Notes: a model not told the origin generated them from the letters alone. Positions 7,651-15,646 are shown, counted from the stretch's first letter. The stretch: DNA of 41,748 bases from Streptomyces harenosi (GCF_011008945.1 NZ_WYCT01000022.1:1-41748), one strand, 5' to 3'. A program made the numbers and translations.

Positions 7651-9158
7651 CCGGTGAGGCTCCTCAGGCCGGTGACCGCCGGGGCGGGCAGGACGATCCG
7701 GGCGGGGACGTCCCGTCCGCCCGCGGCCAGTTCGTGGTAGATGGAACGGAAGGTGTCGATGGTCTGGCGCAGCGTGAACTGGTCGATGACCCGCAGCCGG
7801 GCCGCCTCGCCCATGGCCCGGCGCCGGGCCGGGTCGCGCAGCAGCTCCAGCGCGGCGGCGGCCATCGCGTCCGGGTCGCGCGGGGGCACCACGAGACCGG
7901 TGTCGCCCACGGCCTCCCGCACCCCGCCCACGTCCGTGGAGACGGTGGCGCGTCCGCACGACATCGCCTCGATCAGCGTGAACGGGAAGCCCTCGCTGAT
8001 GCTGGAGAGCATCACGACGTTCCCGGCGGCGTAGGCGTCCTTGATGTCGTCGACGCGCCCCTCGAACGTCACGGCGTCGGCGTGCCCCAGCTCGGCGGCC
8101 AGCGCCTCGCAGCGTTCCCGGTAGCCCTCGCCGCCCCGGGGCGTCCCGCCGAACAGCCGCAGCCGGACCTCGGGCAGCCGGGCCCGGACCAGGGCGAAGG
8201 CGCGGATCAGGGTCTCCAGGTCCTTGATGGGGTCGACCCGCCCGGCCCAGCTCAGGGTCAGGTGCTCCGGCTCGGGCCCGGCCGGCGGGAAGGCGGCGGG
8301 ATCGACGCCGTTGTAGACCGTGCGGATCGAGGCCGGGTCGGCCCCGCCCTGTTCCTCCCACAGCCGGTTGTAGCGGTTGCCGGGGGTGATCAGTGCCGCG
8401 CGGCGGTAGCTCTCCTCCGCCAGCAGCCGGAAGAAGCCCAAGACCACCGCCTTGACCGGCCAGCGGTACGGCGCGGTCCGGTATCCGAGATAGCGCTCGC
8501 GCAGGTAGACGCCGTGCTCGGTGAGCAGCAGCGGGACCCCGTGCCGCTCCAGCGCCGCCAGCCCCGGCAGTACGGCGACGCCGCCGCTGACCGCGTGGGC
8601 CACGCCCTGGTCGGGCGGCGCCGCGGCCAGCGGGCGCAGGGCGTGTTCCAGCAGGGCGGTCGCGGTGAGCGCGTCGTGCAGGGTCGGCCCCGCCTCCCGT
8701 ACCACCAGTCCCGGCCGCGTCCACACCCCGGTCAGGACCGTGACCGCCGTGTCGCCCCGCAGGAAGGGGCCGAGCAGGCCGTCCGCCGCCGCACCGGCCA
8801 GCACGTACAGCGCGGGCGCGAACCCGGCCTCGGCGCCCGGGTCGACCAGCGCGGTCAGGAACCGCTCGTAGGCGTCGGCGAGCCGGCGGCGGGCACGGCC
8901 GCGGGGCGGGCGGCCCGGGGGAGCGGTGCCCCACATCGGCACGGACACGACACGTGACACGTGTCCGGGCAGGTCCCACACGATCGGCTCGCGCCCGGTG
9001 CCGGTGACGGCGATGACGTCGAAGTCGAGGTCGGGCATGCCGGTGACGAGCTGGTCGCACCAGACGCTCACACCGCCGTGACTGTGCGGGTAGGTGCCTT
9101 CGGTGAGCAGGGTGACGCGCGGTGCGCCGGAGCGCCGCGCGCCGTGGTGAACGTGCAT
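7647..9158 (-). CDS. pelF: PelF-type GT4 glycosyltransferase
   Basis: A 503-residue GT-B glycosyltransferase. The N-terminal half matches the PelF-specific domain (TLLTEGTYPHSHGGVSVW, later TEHGVYLRERYLGY). The C-terminal half is Glycos_transf_1: YNGVDPAAF, LSWAGRVDPIKDLETLI, and the nucleotide-sugar contact SISEGFPFTLIEAMSCGRA with the EX7E-like Glu. PelF polymerises N-acetylgalactosamine from UDP-GalNAc in the cytoplasm; fungal Gtb3 is also a GT4 enzyme. The ATG at 9158 has GTGGAG upstream, and the gene end overlaps the membrane-protein start by four bases. A strong hairpin lies between this gene and the upstream deacetylase gene. The symbol reflects family membership; no PelA, B, C, D, E or G gene of the Gram-negative type is present. 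Confidence 0.88.
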   Translation of the reverse strand: MHVHHGARRSGAPRVTLLTEGTYPHSHGGVSVWCDQLVTGMPDLDFDVIAVTGTGREPIVWDLPGHVSRVVSVPMWGTAPPGRPPRGRARRRLADAYERFLTALVDPGAEAGFAPALYVLAGAAADGLLGPFLRGDTAVTVLTGVWTRPGLVVREAGPTLHDALTATALLEHALRPLAAAPPDQGVAHAVSGGVAVLPGLAALERHGVPLLLTEHGVYLRERYLGYRTAPYRWPVKAVVLGFFRLLAEESYRRAALITPGNRYNRLWEEQGGADPASIRTVYNGVDPAAFPPAGPEPEHLTLSWAGRVDPIKDLETLIRAFALVRARLPEVRLRLFGGTPRGGEGYRERCEALAAELGHADAVTFEGRVDDIKDAYAAGNVVMLSSISEGFPFTLIEAMSCGRATVSTDVGGVREAVGDTGLVVPPRDPDAMAAAALELLRDPARRRAMGEAARLRVIDQFTLRQTIDTFRSIYHELAAGGRDVPARIVLPAPAVTGLRSLTG

Positions 9159-9195
9159 CGTTGTGCTCCACGGCCGATGTGTGGGGTGGTCGTGC

Positions 9196-9227
9196 GGGCC
9201 CCCGCCGCCGGCGGGCGGCGGGGGCCC
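9196..9227 (-). terminator. Strong hairpin between deacetylase and pelF genes
   Basis: A perfect 13-bp GC stem (GGGCCCCCGCCGC pairing with GCGGCGGGGGCCC) with a six-base loop lies 17 bases after the deacetylase stop and 37 bases before the pelF start. Without a T-run it could terminate, attenuate or protect the 3' end of the deacetylase mRNA, setting different levels for the secreted enzyme and the synthesis genes. Confidence 0.65.
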
Positions 9228-9243
9228 CGGTGCGGTACGCCGG

Positions 9244-11382
9244 TCAGCTCGGCGTGCCGGGGATGACCGGCTCGGCCACGCCCTGGGGCACTCGGGTCTC
9301 CGGGGCCGGGGCCGTGACCGGTGTGGAGCCGCCCGCGTCGGTGGCCGTGGAAGGGGAAGGAGAAGGGGACGCGGGCAGGGTGAGGGTGAGCGGTGTGATG
9401 CTCGCGGCGGTCCAGCCGGACCGCTCGCCGGCGTACGCCTCGCCGAAGGCCGTTCCGGCGCGTGTGGTCCCCTGCGGCATGGTGGCGGGGACGGCCACGC
9501 CGTCCGGGCCGTCGACGGTCACGGTGTCGCCGACGCGGTAGGCCGTGACCTGCCCGTTCTGCACGGCCGTCCGCCACGCGGCGCGCCGCTGGAGTTCCTT
9601 CCCGATCTCCTTCATCCGCAGGTTGACCACCGGGGTGTTCTCCGCGAACAGCGTGTCGTAGGTGTTGAGCACGCCGTCCAGGACCGGGTAGGCGATGCGG
9701 TCCTCGGCCAGGTTCGACTGGTGGATGAAGTGCGGCTTCGGGTCGTTGGCCAGGACGTGGCCGAGGGCGATCTGCCGCTCCAGGGGCACGATGTGCCCGG
9801 TGTATCCGGTGGCCGGGTCGAGCGGCGCGGGCAGGCAGGTGGTGGTGGCCGGGTTGTCCTCGCAGATGCCGCTTCCGCCCTGGGCGCGGCTGGTGTAGAT
9901 CCAGTTGTACTCGTCGACCTGCTCGGCGGCCCGCCCGGCGTTGTAGAAGATGTTCATCGGGTAGCGGGGGACCGTGGTGGCGGGGCCGACCTTGCGCTGC
10001 TGGGACTCGCGGGAGTTGTCCGAGGCCAGCCAGGTGACGCCGTTGTCGGCCAGGGCGAGCGCCAGGTTGGGGTTGTCGGCGGGCTGCTGGGGCAGCACCC
10101 GCAGTCCGGAGTGCTCACCGGTGACCAGCTCGTCGTTGTCCAGGGGGAGCCCGGCGAGCTGTCCCCAGACGCGGTTGTGGGCGATCTCATCGGCCACCTC
10201 GAACCGGCTGACCCACTTGGTGCTGCCGTCGGCGTTGGTGGCGCACCGCCAGGGCACCACCGAGGTGTCCTGCTCGCAGCCGAGGAAGGCGTGCGTGTAC
10301 GTGTGGTTGATCCAGCGGAACTCGTTCCGCTGGGCGAGGAGCCGGTCGGCCAGCGGATCGGCGCCGTTGTTGTCCTCGCGGTGGTCGGCGCTGCCGGCGC
10401 CGTTGTAGGCGAAGTCCAGGGTGAAGTCGCGCTCCCGCTGCCAGGCGACGGCGTGGTCGACGTCCGCGGGCGACATCCGGATCGGGTCCGGGGTGACGTT
10501 CGGGTCCGTGCAGTCCACGTCGCCCGGGGTGCAGTTGAGGGTGGTGTTCCAGCGGTCGTCCGCCGCGAACACGTCGTCGACGTGGACGGCGAAGTAGTTG
10601 CGGGAGGTGCCCAGGTGCACACCGCCGGTCATCCACTGCACGATGCCGCGGGCCAGCAGCCGGAACTGCTGCTGGTACCGGTTGTAGACGAAGGTGACGA
10701 CCAGTTCGCGCCGCCCGTCGTGCCGGTACTCGCCGACCAGGGAGCCCCGCTTCGTGGTGCCCGGGATCGGCGCCTGGACGTACGGGGTGAAGTCGGCACC
10801 CGCCACCGGCGTCGACAGGTAGGCGTAGCTCTCGCCCACCGTCGGCGAGTTGTCCTCGAACGGCACCGGGCCGTCGAGGTAGCCGAACGGGCCCGCCCGG
10901 CCGGCGTCCGTCACCTCGGCCCGCACCCCGTCGACGCTGCCGGAGTAGCCGCCGTAGATCGGGTACTGGAGCCCGGCCTCGGGGCGGGCGTAGGTGTACG
11001 CGTCGACCTGCGGGATGCCGTAGGTCTTCTCGTAGGCCACGAGCGCGGCCATCTCCGCGGAGTTCGCCGGGAACGGGTTGTCGTTGGGCAGGACGACGGC
11101 CTGGAACTTCGCGCGGTCCCGGCCACCGGCGGTGTCCGCGAGGTAGCCGGCGTCGATCACCGGCCGGTCGGACCGGGTGAGGTCGATCTCGGTGTACGGC
11201 GTTCCGGCGGCGTCCAGTTCGGCCGCGATGGCCTCGGTGGACGGGCCGCCGTCGCTCACGATCAGCACCCGCAGGTCGACGCGGGGCGCCGAGGCGTCGG
11301 CGGATGCCGCCGTGGCCGGTACGCCGAGGGCGGCTATGAGTGCGCCCGATGTGAGCAGGGCGGTGCGTATGGTCCGCTTCAT
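9244..11382 (-). CDS. Secreted Agd3-like polysaccharide deacetylase (CE18-type)
   Basis: The 712-residue product has a Sec signal peptide (basic MKRTIRT, hydrophobic core, AASADA cleavage region). An N-terminal domain follows (RVLIVSDGGPS onward, about residues 40-255), corresponding to the CBM87 part of Agd3. The deacetylase barrel has AVHVDDVF (His267, Asp269, Asp270) and NHTYTH (His360, His364), which together give the Asp-His-His metal site of CE4-like enzymes. Further conserved stretches are ALADNGVTWLASDNS and YPMNIFYN. The tail after about residue 665 is Pro/Ser/Thr-rich. Agd3 N-deacetylates galactosaminogalactan, making the polymer cationic and adhesive. The ATG at 11382 has GGGAGGGG ten bases upstream; the frame stays open to 11751, but that extension is Pro/Arg-rich and not plausible. 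It is the first gene of the exopolysaccharide block. Confidence 0.85.
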   Translation of the reverse strand: MKRTIRTALLTSGALIAALGVPATAASADASAPRVDLRVLIVSDGGPSTEAIAAELDAAGTPYTEIDLTRSDRPVIDAGYLADTAGGRDRAKFQAVVLPNDNPFPANSAEMAALVAYEKTYGIPQVDAYTYARPEAGLQYPIYGGYSGSVDGVRAEVTDAGRAGPFGYLDGPVPFEDNSPTVGESYAYLSTPVAGADFTPYVQAPIPGTTKRGSLVGEYRHDGRRELVVTFVYNRYQQQFRLLARGIVQWMTGGVHLGTSRNYFAVHVDDVFAADDRWNTTLNCTPGDVDCTDPNVTPDPIRMSPADVDHAVAWQRERDFTLDFAYNGAGSADHREDNNGADPLADRLLAQRNEFRWINHTYTHAFLGCEQDTSVVPWRCATNADGSTKWVSRFEVADEIAHNRVWGQLAGLPLDNDELVTGEHSGLRVLPQQPADNPNLALALADNGVTWLASDNSRESQQRKVGPATTVPRYPMNIFYNAGRAAEQVDEYNWIYTSRAQGGSGICEDNPATTTCLPAPLDPATGYTGHIVPLERQIALGHVLANDPKPHFIHQSNLAEDRIAYPVLDGVLNTYDTLFAENTPVVNLRMKEIGKELQRRAAWRTAVQNGQVTAYRVGDTVTVDGPDGVAVPATMPQGTTRAGTAFGEAYAGERSGWTAASITPLTLTLPASPSPSPSTATDAGGSTPVTAPAPETRVPQGVAEPVIPGTPS

Positions 11383-11553
11383 GCGGTGATGTCCCCTCCC
11401 AGGGCAGGGGTGGACATCGCTCCGTGGAGCGGACGCACCCCCTCGCGTGACGCCGGCTTCCCCCTCAGAGGCCGGTCGTCGACACGTCCGTCGCGTCACA
11501 TGGTGAGGTCTCTGTGGAAGTTTTGTGCCTCTGCTGCGAAACCTGACGAAAAA

Positions 11554-11566
11554 CCGTGGGTCACGG
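11554..11566 (-). terminator. Small intrinsic-type terminator reading leftward
   Basis: Read on the minus strand, CCGTG-ACC-CACGG is followed at once by TTTTT. The stem is only five base pairs, so it is weak, but hairpin plus T-run is rare in this DNA. It would back up the larger hairpin at 11667-11693. Confidence 0.4.
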
Positions 11567-11666
11567 CAGGTGGCGATCCTGGGGCGGGAAGAGGTCGGGC
11601 GGCCTGTCGTACAGGCCGGTCCTGGCCCCCTGCCGGGGATGCCGTGCAGGTGGGGGGAGTGCGACT

Positions 11667-11693
11667 CACCGGCGGGCCGGTGGCCCGCCGGTG
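11667..11693 (-). terminator. Terminator hairpin after the small secreted-protein gene
   Basis: A perfect 12-bp stem (CACCGGCGGGCC with GGCCCGCCGGTG) and a three-base GGT loop lie about 78 bases past the stop of the leftward secreted-protein gene. No T-run follows. Confidence 0.6.
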
Positions 11694-11770
11694 GAGAGAC
11701 CGTCGGTGAGATACGCGCCGCACCGGGAGGCGTTGGCCGATTTCCGGTCAACGCCCGGCCGGCGTGGGCG

Positions 11771-12298
11771 TCAGGCGCAGAGAACGCGCGTCTCGGGCGT
11801 GTAGACCGGGCCGCCGCTGTAGTTCGTGCTGTCGCTGAACTCGGCGTAGAAGTACGAGTAGAAGCCGATGTTCCCGTTGCAGCCGGAGTCGGCGGCGATC
11901 TGCAGCGTCAGGGTCACCGTCCGGCTCTGGCCGGGCGGGATGGGCGCGTTGTAGTTGGTGCCGAGGTTGGCGGGGCCGGTGCCCGAACAGGGGGTGCTGC
12001 CGTTGGCGGTGGCCAGGCTGCACCCGGTGATCGAGTACTTCAGGTCGGGGCGCTGCGTGGTCAGCCAGGTGGGGTCGATCGTCTGGTAGACGAACCAGAG
12101 ATCGTAGGTCTTGTTGTTGGTGAGGGTCATCGTCAGGTTCACCGTGCCGCCCGGAGTGGTGGTGGCGGCGTCGGTGGTGAACTTCAGGTCGGCGGGGTTC
12201 GGGTCGGCCGCGCTCGCGGAGGGGGCCAGGCCGAACACGGCGAGGACGAAGGCGAGGACGGCGCTGAGGCCGAGGCGTCGCATCAAGGGTGATCGCAT
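11771..12298 (-). CDS. Small secreted protein of unknown function (beta-sandwich-like)
   Basis: The 175-residue product has a clear Sec signal peptide (basic MRSPLMRRLG, hydrophobic LSAVLAFVLAVFGL, then APSASAADP). The mature part of about 145 residues is rich in Thr, Asn, Ser and Gly and alternates like beta strands (NLTMTLTNNKTYDLWFVY, PPGQSRTVTLTLQIA), suggesting an Ig-like or DUF11-like sandwich. It has four Cys (in TGCS, TPCS, SGCN and the C-terminal VLCA), enough for two disulfides. I do not recognise a family. Two ATGs are possible (12298 and 12283); neither has a ribosome site. A -10-like TAGCCT ends eight bases before the ATG at 12298, pointing to a leaderless mRNA that starts there. 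It is divergent from the M4 peptidase and separated by terminators from the exopolysaccharide block. Confidence 0.8.
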   Translation of the reverse strand: MRSPLMRRLGLSAVLAFVLAVFGLAPSASAADPNPADLKFTTDAATTTPGGTVNLTMTLTNNKTYDLWFVYQTIDPTWLTTQRPDLKYSITGCSLATANGSTPCSGTGPANLGTNYNAPIPPGQSRTVTLTLQIAADSGCNGNIGFYSYFYAEFSDSTNYSGGPVYTPETRVLCA

Positions 12299-12306
12299 GG
12301 CCCGGG

Positions 12307-12312
12307 AGGCTA
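12307..12312 (-). promoter_or_regulatory. Candidate -10 hexamer for leaderless secreted-protein transcript
   Basis: On the minus strand TAGCCT (TAnnnT type) ends eight bases before the ATG at 12298, the spacing expected if transcription starts at or next to the A of the start codon. The missing Shine-Dalgarno sequence agrees. No clear -35 is seen. Confidence 0.5.
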
Positions 12313-12384
12313 GACACGGGGCGAGCGCGCCGTCTGCCCCCGTGCCGGCACTCGTGGACGCCGACGGCCGAAAGTGTGTGCCCC

Positions 12385-12446
12385 ATGGAGCATATGTGGA
12401 AGAAGTGTGGAGGTGCGGTGGAGGGTGCATATGCGCACGGTGGAGA
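12385..12446. repeat. Array of GTGGARG-like heptamers with an 11-base period
   Basis: Heptamers start at 12385 (ATGGAGC), 12396 (GTGGAAG), 12407 (GTGGAGG), 12418 (GTGGAGG) and 12440 (GTGGAGA), each exactly 11 or 22 bases from the last. The intervening position 12429 (ATATGCG) does not match. An 11-base period puts every copy on the same helix face. Direct heptamer repeats at 11 or 22 bases are the known target layout of SARP/OmpR-type activators, so this is a candidate operator for one or both divergent genes. A weaker seventh position (12374, GTGTGTG) may extend it. Confidence 0.6.
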
Positions 12447-12781
12447 CGGTGCCGCGGACGGGACCGGTGACGAGTCGGGGCCCGGCACCCCGGGGGGACG
12501 GGGACGGCACTATTGGCCGGAACCCGTCGCATCCTCACGCACCCGGAAGGGGCACGCGAGGGCCGGCCGCGTGATTCGCGTCGGCGGACCGTCCCCCGGC
12601 GGACCGCCGGGCCGGCGCCCGGAACCGCGCGCCGGGCCGGGCGTTCATGGCCCTGAGGGGTCGGCCGGAAGTCGCCGGTGGTCTCGTCCTCCCCATTGAT
12701 GGGACGGCCCGTCACCGCTTCGATGACCCCTGCCGGGGCGCCTGGCCACCGGCGACCGACGAACCTGGGGGGTTGGGGAAC

Positions 12782-15646
12782 GTGCGTCACTTCAGAGGGG
12801 GAAGAACCCGCGGAGGCGGCCGCAGACGGCGGCTGAGCGGTATAGCGAGTGCGGCGGCGCTGACGGGCGTCGCCGCACTCGTCGTTCCGGCGGTGCCCGC
12901 GGCCGCCGCGACCGGTACGCAGACGCCACCGCCCGCCCCGGGGCAGGTGGTCCCCGGACAGCGGACCGAGACACCGGCCCTGGTGCGCGGCATCCGGGAG
13001 CACGCGCCCGACGCGGGCAGCGCGGCCGGCGCGGCCCGCGCGTACCTGGAGGCGGAGGCGGGGCGGTACCGGATCGCGCACGCCGAGCGCGACCTCGTGC
13101 CCGCCGGGACCGCCACCTCGGGGGCTCGGGAGACCGTGCGGCTCCAGCAGCGGCACCGCGGCGTGCCCGTCCTGGGCGGCCAGTACATCGTCCGCATGGA
13201 GAACAAGGGCGGCGAGCGGATCGTCACCGGCACCTCCGGCAAGTACTTCACCGGGCTGACCACCGGTACGACGCCCGAGGTCGGGGAGGAACTCGCCGTC
13301 GAACGGGCCGTGGACCGGGTCCTGGACGACCTGGGCGCCGAGAACTTCGCGACGGCGCCGCGCGAGGGCGAGGAGGAGCGGCTCCCGCTGGAGGGCACCG
13401 CCCGCGGCCTCGTCGTACTGCCCATGGGCACGGGAGTCCTGACCCAGCACGTCACCGTGCGCGGCACCGACCCGGCCGACGGTGAGCCCGTGCTGCAAGA
13501 GGTGTACGTCGACGCCCGCGCCGGCTACCCGGTCCTCGGCTACAGCGGCATCAAGACGTTCCGGGCGCCGGGCGCGGCCGCCGGGCAGCCCGCGCCGGAG
13601 GCGGCCGGGCAGCGCGCCACGGCCGCCGCCCAGGAGACGGGCAGCGGCGTCCGGCTCGACGGCACGCCCGTCGGCCTGGACGTGACCCGCGACGAGGAAC
13701 GCGGCCTCTACCTGCTGCGGGACCGCACCCGCATACCGGACGACGACTACGGCGACCGCGCCCTGACCACCTGGGACGCCCGGGCTCTGAACGTCGCCGA
13801 CGTCAGCGGGCAGTGGCCCGAGGGCATCGCGGAGTTCTCCTCGCCCACCGCGGAGTTCGGCGGCGAGGCCACCGAGGCGGGCGCCGTCGACGCGCACTGG
13901 GCCGCCGCGCGGGTCTACGACTACTACCGCGACAAGCACGGCCGCAACAGCCTGGACGGCCGCGGGATGAGCATCGACTCCCTGGTCGGCGTCACCGACT
14001 TCGGCCAGCCGTACGTCAACGCCTTCTGGGACGGGCGGAAGATGGTGTACGGCACCGGCGACGAGGAGTACCGGCCGCTGTCGGCCGCCCTGGACGTCGT
14101 CGGCCACGAGATGACGCACGGCGTGATCGAGCACTCGGCCAACCTCGTCTACGCGGGCCAGTCCGGCGCCCTGAACGAGGCCATCGCCGACTACTTCGGC
14201 AACGCCGTCGAGACGGACGTGCTGGGCATCCCGGCGACGGACCCCGACTCCGGCCTCCTCGGCGAGCGGCTCTGCCGCACGAAGACCCCCCGCGAGTGCG
14301 CCCTGCGCGATCTGAACGACGGGCGCACCACCACCAAGTCCTTCCTCGGCCTGGACTTCCTCAACGACAACGGCGGCGTCCACCTGAACTCCACCATCTT
14401 CGGCGGCGCCCTGTGGGACGCCCGCGAGGAACTGGGCGCGGACCTCACCGACAAGATCGTCTACAAGGCGCTGACCGAATACCTCACCCCCCTGGACGGC
14501 TTCACCGAGGGACGGGCCGCCGTACTCGCCGCCGCCCAGGATCTCGCGGTCGCGGGGGACGGGCTGAAGGCGCTGCGCCGCGCGTTCACCGCCCACGGCA
14601 TCGTGCCCGGCTGGGAACTGGCCCTGGGCGTCGACTCCGAGCCGCTCCTGGACCGGATCAACACGACCCGTACGGGCCTGGGAGCGGGCGGCGGCTGGTG
14701 GGCGGCGTCGAAGTCCAACGAGGACGGCTCGGAGCCGTACTCCGTGTGGGCCGGACGCGCCGACGGCAAGGGGCAGCTCAAGCTGATGAGCCCCAACGAC
14801 GGCCGTTACCACGTCAACCCCGCCACCGACGGCACGACGGTGGTGTGGCAGGCCTACAGCCCCGGCGCCGTCGAGATCCTGGCCCGGCCGCTCGCGGGCG
14901 GCCCCGTGAAAAAGCTGTGGGCCGGCCGCAGCGGAGGCAGCGTGACGGACGTCGACGGCGACCTCGTCACCTTCAGCTACGCCAACGTCGGCGGGCGCTC
15001 GGGCGTGGCCTATCTGAGCCTGAGGAACCCGGCCGAGGTCAGCACCGCCGGCGGAGGCACCTACCGCCGGGCGTACTCCCCCTCGGTCGACAACGGCAAG
15101 ATCGCCTACCAGGAGTGGCGGAGGGTGGCGCTCGCGGCTCGCGCCGTGTACGAGTGGAGGACGATCGTGGTCGACGCCGCCACCGGGGAGACCACGGTGG
15201 TCCACGAGGCCCCGAGCACCACGAGCCACGGCCCGACCGCCCTCGACGGCGGCCACCTCTTCTGGCTCGCCGAGCGGGACACCGGGGAGCGGGGGACGGC
15301 CCTGTTCCGCGCCCCGCTCGACGGTTCCGGCGTGGTGGAACTCGCCCCGGAGGCCGGGTGGGGCCCGCTGAGCGTCTACGACCTGACCGCCTCCGAGGAC
15401 AGCGTGACGGTGGCCGCCTACGACCCCGACGCCCCCCTCGGCAACGAGACGACACCCAAGCTCCACCAGTTCGCCGCCACCGGCACCCCCGGCGCCCAGG
15501 GCACCTACAAGGGCCGCGTCTCCTGCAACCGGGGCAGCCAGACCCACCCCGCGGCGGTCGGCGGGAGCCAGGTGGTGTGGCTGGACGCCACGACGGGCAC
15601 CACCGACGTCGTGACCCGGGTCCGGCCGACCGGCAGGTGCGGCTGA
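12782..15646 (+). CDS. Secreted M4-family (thermolysin-like) metallopeptidase with C-terminal propeller-like domain
   Basis: The 954-residue protein begins with an Arg-rich signal peptide (RRRRLSGIAS, then AVPAAAATG; a Tat route is possible). Next is a propeptide of the FTP/PepSY kind (RGVPVLGGQYIVRMENKGG; EVYVDARAGYPVLGY), then the catalytic domain with HEMTH (His442, Glu443, His446) and the third zinc ligand Glu466 in GALNEAIADYFG. The latter half after about residue 620 is not part of classic thermolysins; its repeating strands (VWAGRADGKGQLKLM, ATDGTTVVWQAYSPG, DGDLVTFSYANVGG) look like a TolB-like beta-propeller. M4 enzymes are about 500-600 residues as precursors, so the extra domain is notable and may bind substrate or cell wall. 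The GTG at 12782 gives the signal peptide directly; upstream Shine-Dalgarno matching is weak. Confidence 0.92.
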   Translation: MRHFRGGRTRGGGRRRRLSGIASAAALTGVAALVVPAVPAAAATGTQTPPPAPGQVVPGQRTETPALVRGIREHAPDAGSAAGAARAYLEAEAGRYRIAHAERDLVPAGTATSGARETVRLQQRHRGVPVLGGQYIVRMENKGGERIVTGTSGKYFTGLTTGTTPEVGEELAVERAVDRVLDDLGAENFATAPREGEEERLPLEGTARGLVVLPMGTGVLTQHVTVRGTDPADGEPVLQEVYVDARAGYPVLGYSGIKTFRAPGAAAGQPAPEAAGQRATAAAQETGSGVRLDGTPVGLDVTRDEERGLYLLRDRTRIPDDDYGDRALTTWDARALNVADVSGQWPEGIAEFSSPTAEFGGEATEAGAVDAHWAAARVYDYYRDKHGRNSLDGRGMSIDSLVGVTDFGQPYVNAFWDGRKMVYGTGDEEYRPLSAALDVVGHEMTHGVIEHSANLVYAGQSGALNEAIADYFGNAVETDVLGIPATDPDSGLLGERLCRTKTPRECALRDLNDGRTTTKSFLGLDFLNDNGGVHLNSTIFGGALWDAREELGADLTDKIVYKALTEYLTPLDGFTEGRAAVLAAAQDLAVAGDGLKALRRAFTAHGIVPGWELALGVDSEPLLDRINTTRTGLGAGGGWWAASKSNEDGSEPYSVWAGRADGKGQLKLMSPNDGRYHVNPATDGTTVVWQAYSPGAVEILARPLAGGPVKKLWAGRSGGSVTDVDGDLVTFSYANVGGRSGVAYLSLRNPAEVSTAGGGTYRRAYSPSVDNGKIAYQEWRRVALAARAVYEWRTIVVDAATGETTVVHEAPSTTSHGPTALDGGHLFWLAERDTGERGTALFRAPLDGSGVVELAPEAGWGPLSVYDLTASEDSVTVAAYDPDAPLGNETTPKLHQFAATGTPGAQGTYKGRVSCNRGSQTHPAAVGGSQVVWLDATTGTTDVVTRVRPTGRCG

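Larger units (their letters stand above)
11383..11770. other. Intergenic region upstream of the deacetylase gene
   Basis: No gene is seen here. The interval should hold the promoter of the deacetylase gene (minus strand) and the terminators of the secreted-protein gene. Around 11510-11560 it is clearly richer in A/T than its surroundings, the likeliest promoter site. Exact -35 and -10 hexamers are not convincing. Confidence 0.4.
12299..12781. other. Divergent regulatory region between secreted protein and M4 peptidase
   Basis: No gene is seen in these 483 bases. The left part (12370-12450) is lower in GC and holds the phased repeat array and two CATATG palindromes (12391-12396 and 12428-12433). 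The right part is GC-rich with self-complementary stretches such as CCCGGCGG-A-CCGCCGGG at 12595-12611 and a GACGG/CCGTC pair near 12701-12711, which could fold in a long leader of the peptidase mRNA. I compared it with the ydaO (c-di-AMP) riboswitch found before actinomycete wall enzymes and did not see its conserved blocks. Confidence 0.45.

Noticed and set aside
12299..12781. ydaO-type c-di-AMP riboswitch in the leader of the M4 peptidase.
   Set aside because: The GC-rich leader has hairpins and a GGGGGG run, but I did not find the conserved blocks of that riboswitch in order.
11771..15547. A 1258-codon minus-strand frame through the M4 peptidase.
   Set aside because: Only its last 175 codons, with the signal peptide, look like protein; the rest is the antisense shadow of the peptidase gene.
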